Shown here piece by piece: positions 1-9,195 of a stretch of DNA of 15,963 bases. The stretch is taken from positions 1 to 15,963 of the forward strand of contig JAGBUD010000128.1 of the NCBI GenBank assembly GCA_017630995.1, written 5' to 3'. The DNA comes from Clostridia bacterium (GTDB taxonomy: Bacteria; Bacillota_A; Clostridia; Oscillospirales; CAG-272). How positions within the stretch are numbered: position 1 is the stretch's first letter; the number at the start of each line of letters is the position of its first letter. Made by a program: the position numbers and the translations under genes. The notes under the pieces are model-generated. The model was not told the origin of the DNA. It was given only the letters and a program-made list of their open reading frames with translations, and did no database searches.

Positions 1-652
1 CACCATTCCTACCAAGAAGAGCCAGATTTATTCTACTGCAGCAGACGGACAGACATCCGTTCAGGTTCACGTTCTTCAGGGTGAGCGCGAAATGGCTGCG
101 GGAAACACCACTCTCGGAACCTTTATTCTTGACGGTATCCCTGCGGCTCCCCGCGGAGTTCCTCAGATTGAGGTTACCTTTGATATCGACGCTAACGGTA
201 TAGTAAACGTTACCGCTTGCGACAAGGGTACGGGCAAGGAGCAGCACATCACCATTACCTCTTCCACCAATATGTCTAAGGAAGACATTGACAAGGCAGT
301 TCGTGAGGCTGAAAAGTTCGCAGAAGAGGACAAGAAGCAGAAGGAAGCTGTTGAAATCAGAAACAGAGCAGAAAACACCATATTCCAGATAGAGAAGTCC
401 GTAAGCGAGCTTGGCGACAAGGTTACTGAGGACGACAAGGCGCCCGTTAACGCCGCAATCGAAAAGCTCAAGGAAACCCTCAAGGGCACCGACACCGAAG
501 CAATCAAGGCGGACACCGAGGCTCTTGAAAAGGCATTCTATCCTATCGCAGAAAAAATCTACAGCCAGACTGCCGGTGCTCAAGGTCAGGCAGGACCTGA
601 AGCTTCGGGCGACGGAAACGTATACGGCGCAGACTTTGAAGATAAAACCTAA
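1..652 (+). CDS. dnaK: Chaperone DnaK (Hsp70), 3' part only
   Basis: C-terminal part of the ATP-dependent chaperone DnaK, which binds exposed hydrophobic peptides in the cytoplasm and works with DnaJ and GrpE. The gene enters from outside the window; the first complete codon starts at base 2, so about 216 residues are visible. They hold the end of the beta-sandwich substrate-binding domain, including the conserved stretches [20 protein letters not shown] and [19 protein letters not shown], and then the charged helical lid ([20 protein letters not shown] onward). The tail is Gly/Ala/Gln-rich and ends ADFEDKT, a form of the usual acidic bacterial tail. The ATPase domain is not in view. The stop lies 25 bases before dnaJ, the standard dnaK-dnaJ order, so the two are probably cotranscribed; any upstream hrcA-grpE or CIRCE element would be off the edge. 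Identification is secure. Confidence 0.97.
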   Translation, partial: TIPTKKSQIYSTAADGQTSVQVHVLQGEREMAAGNTTLGTFILDGIPAAPRGVPQIEVTFDIDANGIVNVTACDKGTGKEQHITITSSTNMSKEDIDKAVREAEKFAEEDKKQKEAVEIRNRAENTIFQIEKSVSELGDKVTEDDKAPVNAAIEKLKETLKGTDTEAIKADTEALEKAFYPIAEKIYSQTAGAQGQAGPEASGDGNVYGADFEDKT

Positions 653-677
653 TATCTATTCGGTTTAAGGACGGATT

Positions 678-1817
678 ATGGCAGATAACAAACGTGATTA
701 CTATGAAGTCTTGGGCGTTGCGAAGCAGGCTTCATCAGACGAACTAAAGAGAGCTTACCGCTCGCTTGCCAAAAAGTACCACCCCGATATGAACCCCGGT
801 GACAAAGAGGCTGAGGTCAAATTCAAGGAGGTAAACGAGGCATACGAGGTGCTTTCCGATGCCGATAAACGAGATAAGTATGACAGATACGGTCATGCGG
901 CATTCGATCCGGGTGCAGGCTCGGGCTTCGGCGGCGGATACGGTGGCGGCTTTGGTGCGGACTTCGATTTCGGCGATATCTTCTCCTCCTTCTTTGGAGG
1001 AGGAGGCTCGTCGCGCTCCCGTGCAAATTCTCCCGTAAACGGCGAGGATATTGCAACAAGGCTTACGATAACATTTGAGGAAGCCGTTTTCGGTTGCAAA
1101 AAAGAGGTTACGTTCCAGCGTATCGAATCCTGCTCGGATTGCTCGGGCACGGGTGCGGCAAAGGGAACCAAAGCTGACGTATGCTCCACCTGTAACGGTT
1201 CCGGAAGAGTCACCGTTCAGCAGCAAACGATGCTCGGATACATGCAAACGCAAAGAGCGTGTCAGAACTGCCGCGGAACAGGTAAGATAATAAAAACTCC
1301 TTGTAAGAACTGTAACGGCAAGGGATTTGTTAAGGTAAACAAGAAGCTTATGGTAACTATACCCGAGGGTATAGACAATATGCAGAGAATAGTTCTCCGC
1401 GGTCAAGGCTCTGCGGGCAGAAACGGCGGAGTTAACGGCGACCTTATCATAGAGATAAGAGTAAAGGAAGATAAGGTATTCACAAGAAACGGCAATAACA
1501 TTTACTGTGAAATTCCGATTTCCTTTGCTGAAGCAACTCTCGGTGCGGAAATTGATATTCCGGTTCTCGGCGGAACGACGGAAAAGTACACGATTCCCGA
1601 GGGAACTCAAACAGGAACGAGCTTCACCATCAAGGGCAAGGGCATTCCCGACGTTAATTCGAAGCGTAAGGGCGACCTTATAATTACAGTGAACATAGAA
1701 ACGCCTAAAAATCTTTCGGCGGAGCAGAAGAAGCTTCTTTCCGCGTTCGCTTCATCGCTCGGCGAAAGCAACACTGGCAAGAAGAGTAGCTTCTTTAAAA
1801 AGATGTTCAATAAATAA
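678..1817 (+). CDS. dnaJ: Chaperone DnaJ (Hsp40, type I)
   Basis: Co-chaperone that delivers unfolded substrates to DnaK and stimulates its ATPase. The 379-residue length is normal for the family. The domains are in canonical order: an N-terminal J domain (about residues 5-70) with the catalytic HPD at 35-37; a Gly/Phe-rich linker (about 77-110); a zinc-binding centre with four CxxCxGxG repeats ([32 protein letters not shown]) that would bind two zinc ions; and the C-terminal beta-barrel substrate-binding domains. The ATG at 678 has an AAGGA ribosome binding site (667-671) six bases upstream. It follows dnaK closely and is the last gene of that operon, with a hairpin terminator beyond it. It contains few TTA, CTA or TCA codons, which fits a well-expressed gene. 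Confidence 0.97.
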   Translation: MADNKRDYYEVLGVAKQASSDELKRAYRSLAKKYHPDMNPGDKEAEVKFKEVNEAYEVLSDADKRDKYDRYGHAAFDPGAGSGFGGGYGGGFGADFDFGDIFSSFFGGGGSSRSRANSPVNGEDIATRLTITFEEAVFGCKKEVTFQRIESCSDCSGTGAAKGTKADVCSTCNGSGRVTVQQQTMLGYMQTQRACQNCRGTGKIIKTPCKNCNGKGFVKVNKKLMVTIPEGIDNMQRIVLRGQGSAGRNGGVNGDLIIEIRVKEDKVFTRNGNNIYCEIPISFAEATLGAEIDIPVLGGTTEKYTIPEGTQTGTSFTIKGKGIPDVNSKRKGDLIITVNIETPKNLSAEQKKLLSAFASSLGESNTGKKSSFFKKMFNK

Positions 1818-1854
1818 TCATAGCGCAAAGCACCTAAAATGCGCAGCGCAAAAG

Positions 1855-1892
1855 AAAAACGAGGTAGACGGTTGTGCCGTACCTCGTTTTTT
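1855..1892. terminator. Bidirectional rho-independent terminator between dnaJ and addA
   Basis: The arms 1855-1866 (AAAAACGAGGTA) and 1880-1891 (TACCTCGTTTTT) are perfectly complementary over 12 base pairs, with a possible inner CGG/CCG stem. A T run follows on the plus strand. Because the left arm starts with an A run, the minus-strand transcript also ends its stem with a T run. It lies between the stops of two convergent genes and ends only six bases beyond the addA stop, so it probably serves both. Confidence 0.85.
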
Positions 1893-1897
1893 GTTTA

Positions 1898-4800
1898 TTA
1901 AATCATACTCACGGTTTTTCCAAGCTGAAGCGAGTAAACCTCCACCCGTGTCGGTTTTTTGCCGAATATTTTTTCCACGGCAAGCGAGTAGTAGAAGAGC
2001 TGAAGCTTGTGCTTTTTCTGAAGCGCTGTAGTTGCAAGAGCCTCGTCGCAAAGCTCCTCTTTTGTAAGTCTGTCGGTCTTGTAGTCAATCAGACGTAGCG
2101 AGCCGTCCTCGTTTTCGATTATACAGTCAATAACACCCTGTACGAGTATTAATCTATCGGCAAGAGCGTCCTTTTGTGCTGTGTCTTCCGTGAAAAGACT
2201 TGCGGGCAGATAGGTATTGAATCTGAATTCTCTGTATAGGCTTTTTGCCTTCTTCATACTTTCGAAAAGCTCGGATTTTTCGAATTTCAAAAGCTCGTCC
2301 ATTCTAACGAGTGCCGAAGATTTTTCGGATAAGAAGCCCGCCGCCTCAAGCCTTTTAAGCTCGTCGCGCGCTCCCGTTCGGGTAAGGGTGTCTATATCGA
2401 AAAACTGCATAAAGTTATGCGTTGCAATTCCTCGCTTTGCACTGATATCCGCGGGAGTACCGCTTATGAATGCGGGCACGGTTTTTCTCTTTTTATCGGA
2501 GTGCTCGCTATTTTCCTCGCAGATACTTTGTGTGTTTAGGTCGGATAGGTTAATCTCCGCCTCGTCACTGCCGTCAAGCACAGACGGTGAAAGCTTTGAA
2601 ACGGAAAGCTTTTCGGGGAGAGTGGTTAAGTGCTTATTCGGATATGAAAATTCAAATCTGCGCTTAATTTCCGCCTTTATATCCGCAGTATCGCCTTGCG
2701 CGTTTTGGGATATTTCTTCGGCGGGATGCTCGACCTCCAAGCCGCCGATTTCCGACGTCTGCTCTTCGGGATAAACGATTTCCACGTCCGCGTTTGCAGT
2801 TGAGGAAAGAATCATATCCATATAGGTTTTGAGCTGATTTTTGGAATATGCGGTGAGTGTTTTTCTGTTAAGCTCCATTTTCTCGAGGTATTCCTCTGCA
2901 TCTTCCTTGCAAAGACCGACGACGTAGAGCTTTTCCTTCGGTCGCGTCAAGGCAACGTAAAGCAAGCGGTGGATTTCCTCAAAGTATTTTTTGTCCGCAA
3001 AATCTCTAACGATATACTGTATCGGATTTTCCACCAGCGCGAGATTTGCGGGTGCGCGCAAGAGAAATGAAATTCCGAAATTTTCATCAAAGGCAATCTT
3101 GTTTTTGTTATCGAGATTGGTTATCGTGTTAGACGCGTCTGCAAGGAATACGACGGGAAATTCAAGTCCCTTTGCCGAGTGTATAGTGCCTATATGCACG
3201 GCGGAGTCTGCGGAGGGACCGCCCTCGCTTTTATTTATCGTATCGCCCTTTTCTATTACGCTGTTGATGTATGCAATAAAGCTGTAAAGCCCCTTGTATG
3301 CCGCCGCCTCAAAGCTTTTTGCATAGCTGTAAAGCTTTTGGAGATTTTCCTTGCCGCCGTTTTTGGAGGCTATGGCAAGAAGTCCGCTCTCGCGGTAAAG
3401 CCTTATCAAAAGCTCGTCTATGCCTATTCCCTCGGCAAGCAGACGATAGCGGTGCAGCGTGTCAAGAAAACGCTTGAGTTTTGTAAAGTTAGGATTACAT
3501 TTTTGATATTCAATGAGCGCTTCGTAAAGGCATGAAGAGCGAGAGGCGGAGCGCATTTGGTAAAGCTCGTCGGGAGTGAATGAGTAAAGCGGCGAGCATA
3601 AAAGCGCGGCAAGATGAATATCGCGGCGCGGGTTATCAATGGTATTGAGCAGAGAGAGGGTTAGAAGAATCTCTTTGTTTAGGAAGAAATCTCTATCCTC
3701 GGTGGCAACTGCGTCAATCCCCTCCTCAAGAAGCGCGCGGCGGTAGTCGGCAAGTCTTTTCTTCGTGCGCGTGATGATTGCGATATCCTTGGGATAAATC
3801 GGCGAGCCGTCGCGTCTCTTATGGCTTTCTATCAGCTCCTTGATTTTCTTGGCAATAAAGCGCGGTGCTATTTCCGAGGTATCGTCAAAGTAATCGCCTT
3901 TTTCATTTTCGTCTGTGCTGTCGTCGGGGGTGTCCGCGGCGGTTTTGTTTTTCATAAGGAGGCATACGTGTGCCTTTTCGTATTCCGGAACGAAATTATC
4001 GTATTTCTTTTCAAATTTCAATTCGTCGGCTTTGACGTATCCTATGCTTTCGGCAGAAAGGCCGAAGAGCTTTGCGAAAACGTCGTTAACGAAATCAACT
4101 ATACCCTCGTCGCATCTGTAATTGTTTGACATAAATATGCTCGAAGCGTCAGCCTTTCCGTCTTCAAGGCGCGGAAAGGTCTTTTTCATATCTGCAAAAA
4201 TTTCGGGTCTTGCACTGCGGAATCCGTAAATTGATTGCTTGATATCACCAACCATAAAGCGAGCGTGCGTCGGGGAAACAGCTTCGAATATTTTGTTTTG
4301 AAGCTCGTTAACGTCTTGATATTCGTCTATATAGACCGAGGTGAAGATTTCTCTGTATGCCCTCGCAACGTCGGTGATTTCACCGTCTTTCCAAAGAAGA
4401 TTGTAGGAAAGCCTTTCGATATCCGAAAATTCGAGTATTCCGCGTCTTCTTTTTTCTTCAAAATACGCGTCGGAGAATCTAGTCAAAAAGTCGGAAAGGG
4501 TTTTAACTCTCTTTCCGAGATTTAAATATAGCTCCTGCCATTCCTCGTTTGTATATGAGAAAAACTTTTCCTTTAGCTTGGACAGCGCGTCCTTTATACC
4601 GTCGCGGTATTTTATAGCCGCCGTAACGGCAACGGGCTTTTCTTCTCTAAACGACGGAGCGGACGGGAATGAAAAGTCGAGAAGTCCCGCTCTCATTTCT
4701 TCGTATGTCTCTCTCTTGCTTATATATAAGAGCTTATTTACCGATTCCGTCAACTGATCCGACACGGTAAGTTGCTTCGGGTCGTCGGATTCGAGAAGAG

Positions 4801-5536
4801 GCTTATTATAGTGAGGAAGAAGGGAGGCGTGATAAGAAATCAGCTCCCGTGTCATCTTCATAAGGTAGTGCCCGTAAAACGTGCTCTCGGGCTTTTCCTT
4901 TGAAAATGCGCGGTAGTTCTCGGCAAAATCCGAGAATATTTCGCACCCGCGTACCGAGCTTTTCGTTTTTTCATAAAGCGATAACAAAATGTCGGCAACG
5001 TCGGCGGTGTTTTTAACGCCCGTCAGTGCGTCACAAAGTATTTCGAAATCCTCCGGCTCGATTTTAGGTGCGAGCTCGCCCTCAAACGCGGCATCTATCA
5101 GCGAATTTAAGACCGTGCGCTCGATTAAAAGCGCCTCCGCGCCCTCGCTTATGCGGTATATCGGGGTTATTCCGAGCCTTTCGGCATAGGTTCTTACAAC
5201 CTCGGCGCAAAAGGAGTCTATAGTCATTATTCTCGCACATTCGAGCGCGCGCAGCTCTCGCTCAAGGCGTTTGTTTTGCGGGTTTTCATTAACCGCCTTC
5301 GTCAGCGCCTTGCCGATTTTTTCCTTTAGGTCGTAAACCGAGGCGTTGGTAAATGTAACGATAAGCATATTTTGTATGCTTTCGGGTTTTTCGGGGTCAA
5401 GCAGAGAGCGTATTATTCTTTCGGTGAGGGTGGTGGTTTTTCCCGATCCCGCCGCTGCGGAAACAAGAAGAGTCCTATCCCTTGTGGATATCGCAGTTTC
5501 CTGCTCGGGCGAAAACGTTGTTTTTACTTCTGCCAT
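1898..5536 (-). CDS. addA: ATP-dependent helicase/nuclease subunit A (AddA)
   Basis: Large subunit of the AddAB helicase-nuclease, which resects double-strand breaks for RecA-dependent repair, the Gram-positive counterpart of RecBCD. The 1212 residues match the usual length of about 1200. UvrD-family helicase motifs are present in order: Q motif near Q12, Walker A AAAGSGKT (27-34), VYIDEYQD (Walker B), VGDIKQSIYGFR (motif III), GTIHSAKGLEFPVVF (motif V) and LLYVALTRPKEKLY (motif VI). The C-terminal PDDEXK nuclease appears intact: GIATHNFMQFF, then D1137 in GVIDC, D1151 and K1153 in LIDYKTD, and Q1179 with Y1183. An AAGGA lies about ten bases before the ATG. It starts 22 bases after truB, so the two probably form one operon. 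The partner gene addB, usually directly upstream of addA, is not in this window. Confidence 0.94.
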   Translation of the reverse strand: MAEVKTTFSPEQETAISTRDRTLLVSAAAGSGKTTTLTERIIRSLLDPEKPESIQNMLIVTFTNASVYDLKEKIGKALTKAVNENPQNKRLERELRALECARIMTIDSFCAEVVRTYAERLGITPIYRISEGAEALLIERTVLNSLIDAAFEGELAPKIEPEDFEILCDALTGVKNTADVADILLSLYEKTKSSVRGCEIFSDFAENYRAFSKEKPESTFYGHYLMKMTRELISYHASLLPHYNKPLLESDDPKQLTVSDQLTESVNKLLYISKRETYEEMRAGLLDFSFPSAPSFREEKPVAVTAAIKYRDGIKDALSKLKEKFFSYTNEEWQELYLNLGKRVKTLSDFLTRFSDAYFEEKRRRGILEFSDIERLSYNLLWKDGEITDVARAYREIFTSVYIDEYQDVNELQNKIFEAVSPTHARFMVGDIKQSIYGFRSARPEIFADMKKTFPRLEDGKADASSIFMSNNYRCDEGIVDFVNDVFAKLFGLSAESIGYVKADELKFEKKYDNFVPEYEKAHVCLLMKNKTAADTPDDSTDENEKGDYFDDTSEIAPRFIAKKIKELIESHKRRDGSPIYPKDIAIITRTKKRLADYRRALLEEGIDAVATEDRDFFLNKEILLTLSLLNTIDNPRRDIHLAALLCSPLYSFTPDELYQMRSASRSSCLYEALIEYQKCNPNFTKLKRFLDTLHRYRLLAEGIGIDELLIRLYRESGLLAIASKNGGKENLQKLYSYAKSFEAAAYKGLYSFIAYINSVIEKGDTINKSEGGPSADSAVHIGTIHSAKGLEFPVVFLADASNTITNLDNKNKIAFDENFGISFLLRAPANLALVENPIQYIVRDFADKKYFEEIHRLLYVALTRPKEKLYVVGLCKEDAEEYLEKMELNRKTLTAYSKNQLKTYMDMILSSTANADVEIVYPEEQTSEIGGLEVEHPAEEISQNAQGDTADIKAEIKRRFEFSYPNKHLTTLPEKLSVSKLSPSVLDGSDEAEINLSDLNTQSICEENSEHSDKKRKTVPAFISGTPADISAKRGIATHNFMQFFDIDTLTRTGARDELKRLEAAGFLSEKSSALVRMDELLKFEKSELFESMKKAKSLYREFRFNTYLPASLFTEDTAQKDALADRLILVQGVIDCIIENEDGSLRLIDYKTDRLTKEELCDEALATTALQKKHKLQLFYYSLAVEKIFGKKPTRVEVYSLQLGKTVSMI

Positions 5537-5558
5537 TTCCCTAAAATCCTTTCAATTC

Positions 5559-6455
5559 TTAATCTATATCAAATTGCCTGATTGGCTTTATTGCCGCCCC
5601 CGCTTCAAATTCTCTCACTTCACCGACTGCGAAAAAGACATCGCCGTCATAAAGGGCAACCGTTTCTCCGATTTCAAGTGAAACACCTATCTTTTTGAGA
5701 TATATTTCAACTCCGCAGCGCGCAAGTCTTGAGAAAAATGGAGGAAGCGTAATTTTTTTTAGGTTTTCAAATATCTTTTCCGTTGGGGTAATAAGTTTTT
5801 CTCTTTCCTCTTCGGACATATTTTCGATTTCGGTAAGAGTGTGAGCCTCGCCTATCTCAAATCCCGCCGCCGAAAGTCTGCGCAGCGTTTTCATCGTCGC
5901 TCCGCAACCGAGCTTTTTGCCTATATCTGCGCACACGGTGCGTATGTAAGTGCCCTTTGAGCACTTGATATCCAATTTATATTCCTTCTCGGAGAGCCTT
6001 TCACATTTTATTTCGTGAATGAATATGGGGCGAGCCTCTCGCTCCACGGTCTTTCCCTCACGCGCTAAATCGTAAAGCTTTTTTCCGTCAATCTTTATTG
6101 CGGAATACATTGGCGGGATTTGCTTCGAGGCTCCGAGCATAGAATTAACCGCGCTCATAACCTCTTTTTCGTCGGGAATAAAATCGCTCACGGAAAGCAC
6201 CTTTCCCGTTATATCTTCGGTGTCGGTTTCTGTTCCGAGAAGCATGATTGCACCGTAGTGCTTGTCACCCGTCAGAAGAAAATCGCTGGCCTTGACCGCG
6301 CGCCCGATAAGTATGGGCAAAACACCTGTGGCAAGTGGGTCGAGCGTACCCGTGTGACCTGCTTTCTTGCAGCCGAAGAGTCTTTTTATTCTGTTAACGG
6401 CGCCTTGGCTTGTAATGCCTTCCTCTTTGTCAATTATGATAACTCCGCTTTTCAT
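5559..6455 (-). CDS. truB: tRNA pseudouridine(55) synthase TruB
   Basis: Converts uridine 55 in the T-loop of tRNAs to pseudouridine. The protein opens MKSGVIIIDKEEGITS, the typical TruB N-terminus, and carries the catalytic motif GHTGTLDPLATG with the nucleophile Asp39. Later family landmarks include YSAIKIDGKKLYDLAREG and CSKGTYIRTVCADIG, followed by a C-terminal PUA-like region (about 235-298). I chose the ATG at 6455 (298 residues), not the in-frame ATG at 6494. A GGAG sits five bases upstream of 6455, the extra 13 residues are unlike TruB, and the predicted -10 element overlaps the upstream ATG. truB is often next to rbfA or ribF; here it is followed 22 bases later by addA instead. Identification is secure. 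Confidence 0.96.
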   Translation of the reverse strand: MKSGVIIIDKEEGITSQGAVNRIKRLFGCKKAGHTGTLDPLATGVLPILIGRAVKASDFLLTGDKHYGAIMLLGTETDTEDITGKVLSVSDFIPDEKEVMSAVNSMLGASKQIPPMYSAIKIDGKKLYDLAREGKTVEREARPIFIHEIKCERLSEKEYKLDIKCSKGTYIRTVCADIGKKLGCGATMKTLRRLSAAGFEIGEAHTLTEIENMSEEEREKLITPTEKIFENLKKITLPPFFSRLARCGVEIYLKKIGVSLEIGETVALYDGDVFFAVGEVREFEAGAAIKPIRQFDID

Positions 6456-6484
6456 TATATCTCCGCATAAAAAGTGTTTTTTAT

Positions 6485-6513
6485 ATTTTAACATAATATA
6501 TTTAATTTTTCAA
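6485..6513 (-). promoter_or_regulatory. Sigma-A-type promoter for truB-addA
   Basis: Read on the minus strand, TTGAAA (6513-6508) is followed after exactly 17 bases by TAAAAT (6490-6485). A TG one base before the -10 gives an extended -10 (TGTTAAAAT). Transcription would start near 6478, leaving a leader of about 23 bases before the truB ATG at 6455. This position also rules out the upstream in-frame ATG at 6494. Confidence 0.7.
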
Positions 6514-6690
6514 GTACGCGCGCGAGTGACGCTTCAATTTTGCGAAAAATTTATTTATAGGCGGGAAAAGTCGCATTTATTCCCGAAAATTTCATTTATT
6601 TTCCGCAAATAATGATAAATTGTACCGCGCATTTCAAAATAACTGCGCTTTTCGCGGGCGATTTGTCAATTTAGGGCGAGATGGGCGCGC

Positions 6691-6731
6691 CACTCGACAG
6701 AATACGCGTGTGAGCGGTTGTAAAATATAAT
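6691..6731 (+). promoter_or_regulatory. Candidate spoIIE promoter with possible Spo0A box
   Basis: TATAAT at 6726-6731 is a perfect -10, but nothing resembling TTGACA stands 16-18 bases upstream. At 6692-6701 the minus strand reads TTCTGTCGAG, holding TGTCGAG, one mismatch from the Spo0A box core TGTCGAA. In Bacillus, spoIIE is transcribed by sigma-A RNA polymerase from a promoter with a poor or badly spaced -35 that depends on phosphorylated Spo0A bound just upstream. The geometry here resembles that, but a single near-match box is weak evidence. Confidence 0.4.
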
Positions 6732-6751
6732 GGGTTGAAAATATTTGTGCA

Positions 6752-6766
6752 GTCGCATAGTGCGAC
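6752..6766 (+). repeat. Short perfect inverted repeat in the spoIIE leader
   Basis: GTCGCA-TAG-TGCGAC is a perfect six-base inverted repeat with a three-base centre. It lies between the predicted -10 (6726-6731) and the GGAGA ribosome binding site (6772-6776), so it would be transcribed as a small hairpin ending five bases before the Shine-Dalgarno sequence. It could modulate translation or RNA stability, or be a protein-binding site. It has no T tail, so it is not a terminator. Confidence 0.5.
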
Positions 6767-6781
6767 GGAACGGAGAATAAA

Positions 6782-9148
6782 ATGGATAAACAAAAAACAA
6801 CGAAAAAAGCGTCGGTATTTTCGAGTCTTGCCACCCAATTCCGTCTTGGCGCGGAGCGCAGAAAAAACGATAGGGGCGCGCTTATTGCGGATATTTCGGT
6901 ATTCTTAACGGCATTCTTTTTCGCGAGAACGCATATTCTTTTTGGCTCGCACCCGCTTGCAACCGCATTGGTTGCGGTTTTGCCGAGCCGCGTTTTTATT
7001 TCGCTGATAGGTGCGGTGGTTGGCTCGCTTTCGCTCGGCAGAGTCGGAATAATTCACGCGATTATATCGCTGATAATTCTTTTGCTTCGAATAATAATTT
7101 CATCGGGATTCGGTGAAAAGAGGGGGGAGCGCGAGGCGGCGTCTTTGTTTGGGGAGCCGCTCGTTATGCGTCTTGCCGCGGCAACCATAGGCGCTTTTGT
7201 GGGAGCGGGATACGAGATGCTTCTCGAGGGATTTTCCTTTTCCTCGGTTCTTTTCGGCGTCTTCGGCGTCGGATTAACGCTCGGATTTGCTTTTATGTAT
7301 TCGGGGCTTTTCTTTGCGGATATTTCCGTCGTGGATTTTATTTTCGGGAAAAGAAATCTATTTTCTCGCGTCGGTGGCGAGGAAAAATGGGGTATTTTCT
7401 TTTTTCAAGCAAGCTTTGCGGTAACTGCATTTTTATTTGCATATTCGCTCGCGGAGTATACCTATTTCGGAATCTCGTTCTCGTATATCTTCGTTTTTGT
7501 TTTGACGCTTTTTATCGCAAAAAGATTTGGAGCAATACGTGCGATGGCAGTGGGATTTATTTCAAGCGTAGGTATTTCGGCTGCCTTTTCCCCCGCATTC
7601 GCTCTCGCGGGAATCGGTGCGGGTATATTCTTTAATTTTGGTCTTGGATACGGACTTGTCGGTGCGGGTATTCTAGGTGTCGTTTGGGGAGGATACGTCG
7701 AGGGAATGACGGGTTTTTTGTCCCTCTTTCCCGAATATATGATAGCCGCCATAGTTGCGGCACCGCTGATAAAAAAGCTTCGCTCCGAAAGAAAAGAGGA
7801 GGGCACGGAGGACGAAACTGTACAGGATAAGGCGCGCGAGATGACGGGTGCCTTTTGGCTATCCGAAAGAAAACGAATTAATTCGGTTTCATCTTTGCAA
7901 GAATCCCTATGCTGCGCCGCAGATAAAATCAAAAGCTTTTCTATGACGGAGGGTGCGCGCGATTTCGAGGAGTGCCGCAATATCGTAATTCGTGCATTTT
8001 CGGAGATAGGTTGGGGTGCGTGTGAAGAAAACATCAACATAATAGCAACAAAAGTTTACAAAAATCAGGTCATAACCATTGAAAACCTACCTAGCGACCT
8101 TGAAAAAGAGGAGCGCAAAAAAATCCTTGACAGACTTTCGTTTCTTTTTGCAGAGTATGAGCGCACCCTTTATGAAAAACGCAGAATTACAGCGCTTGCG
8201 GAAGAATACGAGCTTTTATCCAAAATGATAAACGAGTCCTTGATTTCGGAAAGCAGAGAAAGCTCGGTTGACGAAAATTTAACCTCCGCCGCGCGCGAGG
8301 TTTTCATGCGCCGCGGATTTCCCGAGGGGGATATAAAGGTTTTCGGTGACAGCAGAAAATGCGTTATCGGTGCGGGAGTCGATGCTGACGGAAAGCTTAT
8401 AACGTCTGCGGATTTGAAGCGCGAGCTTGAGGAGGAGCTTGGGCTTTCGCTCGGTGATTACGAGTATTTCAGAAAAGGAGATATGGCTCTTTTTAAATGT
8501 TCTGCGGTTGCGGCTTTCAAGGTCAGCTATGCGGTGTTGGGAGAGGCGGCTTCTGTTTCCGAGGAGTCGGGTGACAGCACTTTGGTTTTTGAATGCGGCA
8601 GCTCATTCTTTTCGCTTATCTCCGATGGAATGGGAAACGGAATTGCGGCAAAGGAGGGCTCGGAATTTGTCACGGGGTATATCGGTGAAATGCTAAAATG
8701 CGATGCCGCCGCATTAACGGCAATGTCCGCGCTCAATCACATAATTCGGCATAAGGGAAATGAATACACCGCAACGCTTGACCTTTTTAAGCTCGACCTA
8801 TTGCGCGGCGAGGGTGTCTTTATAAAGAGCGGTGCCGCACCGTCGTATATAAAGCGGGATAAATCCATATACCGAATTCAATCGGAAACCGCCCCCCTCG
8901 GAGTTATGAGGACATTGGACGCCGAGAGGATAAAGGTTGAGGTTAAGAGCGGAGATTACGTAATAATGCTCTCCGACGGTGTCAGCGTTACAGTGGAGGA
9001 TTCACCGTGGCTTCTTACCTATCTTTCAAAGGAGCCGCCAGAGGATATAAAGGAGTATGCCAAGGAGATACTTTCGCTCGCGAAGGAAAAATCCAAAAGC
9101 CGCGACGATATGAGTGTTGCGGTTATGAACATCATTGCCAAGCAATAG
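6782..9148 (+). CDS. spoIIE: Stage II sporulation protein E (SpoIIE), PP2C-type serine phosphatase
   Basis: Membrane phosphatase that dephosphorylates the anti-anti-sigma factor SpoIIAA, releasing sigma-F in the forespore; in Bacillus it also sits at the polar septum with FtsZ. The 788 residues show the family layout. A short basic N-terminus precedes about ten hydrophobic segments between residues 34 and 330. A charged, helical regulatory region follows (about 335-580), and then the PP2C catalytic domain. Metal-binding motifs are visible: SDGMG (614-618, D615), SDGV (731-734, D732) and RDDMSV (774-779, D775/D776). The ATG has GGAGA at 6772-6776, five bases upstream. It is transcribed alone and divergently from truB; no clear terminator was found before the next promoter. 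Its usual Clostridial neighbours (for example tilS, hpt, ftsH) are not here. Its presence implies an endospore former. Confidence 0.93.
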   Translation: MDKQKTTKKASVFSSLATQFRLGAERRKNDRGALIADISVFLTAFFFARTHILFGSHPLATALVAVLPSRVFISLIGAVVGSLSLGRVGIIHAIISLIILLLRIIISSGFGEKRGEREAASLFGEPLVMRLAAATIGAFVGAGYEMLLEGFSFSSVLFGVFGVGLTLGFAFMYSGLFFADISVVDFIFGKRNLFSRVGGEEKWGIFFFQASFAVTAFLFAYSLAEYTYFGISFSYIFVFVLTLFIAKRFGAIRAMAVGFISSVGISAAFSPAFALAGIGAGIFFNFGLGYGLVGAGILGVVWGGYVEGMTGFLSLFPEYMIAAIVAAPLIKKLRSERKEEGTEDETVQDKAREMTGAFWLSERKRINSVSSLQESLCCAADKIKSFSMTEGARDFEECRNIVIRAFSEIGWGACEENINIIATKVYKNQVITIENLPSDLEKEERKKILDRLSFLFAEYERTLYEKRRITALAEEYELLSKMINESLISESRESSVDENLTSAAREVFMRRGFPEGDIKVFGDSRKCVIGAGVDADGKLITSADLKRELEEELGLSLGDYEYFRKGDMALFKCSAVAAFKVSYAVLGEAASVSEESGDSTLVFECGSSFFSLISDGMGNGIAAKEGSEFVTGYIGEMLKCDAAALTAMSALNHIIRHKGNEYTATLDLFKLDLLRGEGVFIKSGAAPSYIKRDKSIYRIQSETAPLGVMRTLDAERIKVEVKSGDYVIMLSDGVSVTVEDSPWLLTYLSKEPPEDIKEYAKEILSLAKEKSKSRDDMSVAVMNIIAKQ

Positions 9149-9195
9149 CCGGAAATGGAAATATTTAAAATATATTACTTTTTATTATTTAACTC

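Larger units (their letters stand above)
6456..6781. other. Divergent intergenic region between truB and spoIIE
   Basis: This 326-base non-coding stretch holds the truB promoter on its left side and the presumed spoIIE promoter and leader on its right side. In between it alternates AT-rich runs with GC-rich palindromic bits such as GGCGCGCC at 6685-6692. A weak inverted repeat, CGGGAA (6562-6567) with TTCCCG (6580-6585), lies in the middle with no T tail and no evident role. No ORF with coding character and no recognisable RNA gene was seen. Confidence 0.6.

Noticed and set aside
744..1610. 288-residue open frame on the minus strand
   Set aside because: In-register shadow of dnaJ with no family character; explained by the codon bias of dnaJ.
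6456..6494. Upstream in-frame start for truB adding 13 residues
   Set aside because: It would overlap the predicted -10 element, lacks TruB-like sequence, and the ATG at 6455 has a good GGAG.
6562..6585. Inverted repeat CGGGAA/TTCCCG in the truB-spoIIE gap as a terminator or operator
   Set aside because: Only six-base arms with a 12-base loop, no T tail, and no gene end nearby; compatible with chance in AT-rich DNA.
7462..8040. 192-residue minus-strand open frame inside spoIIE
   Set aside because: The spoIIE frame has clear membrane and phosphatase motifs across this stretch; the antisense product shows no motif and no ribosome binding site was evident.
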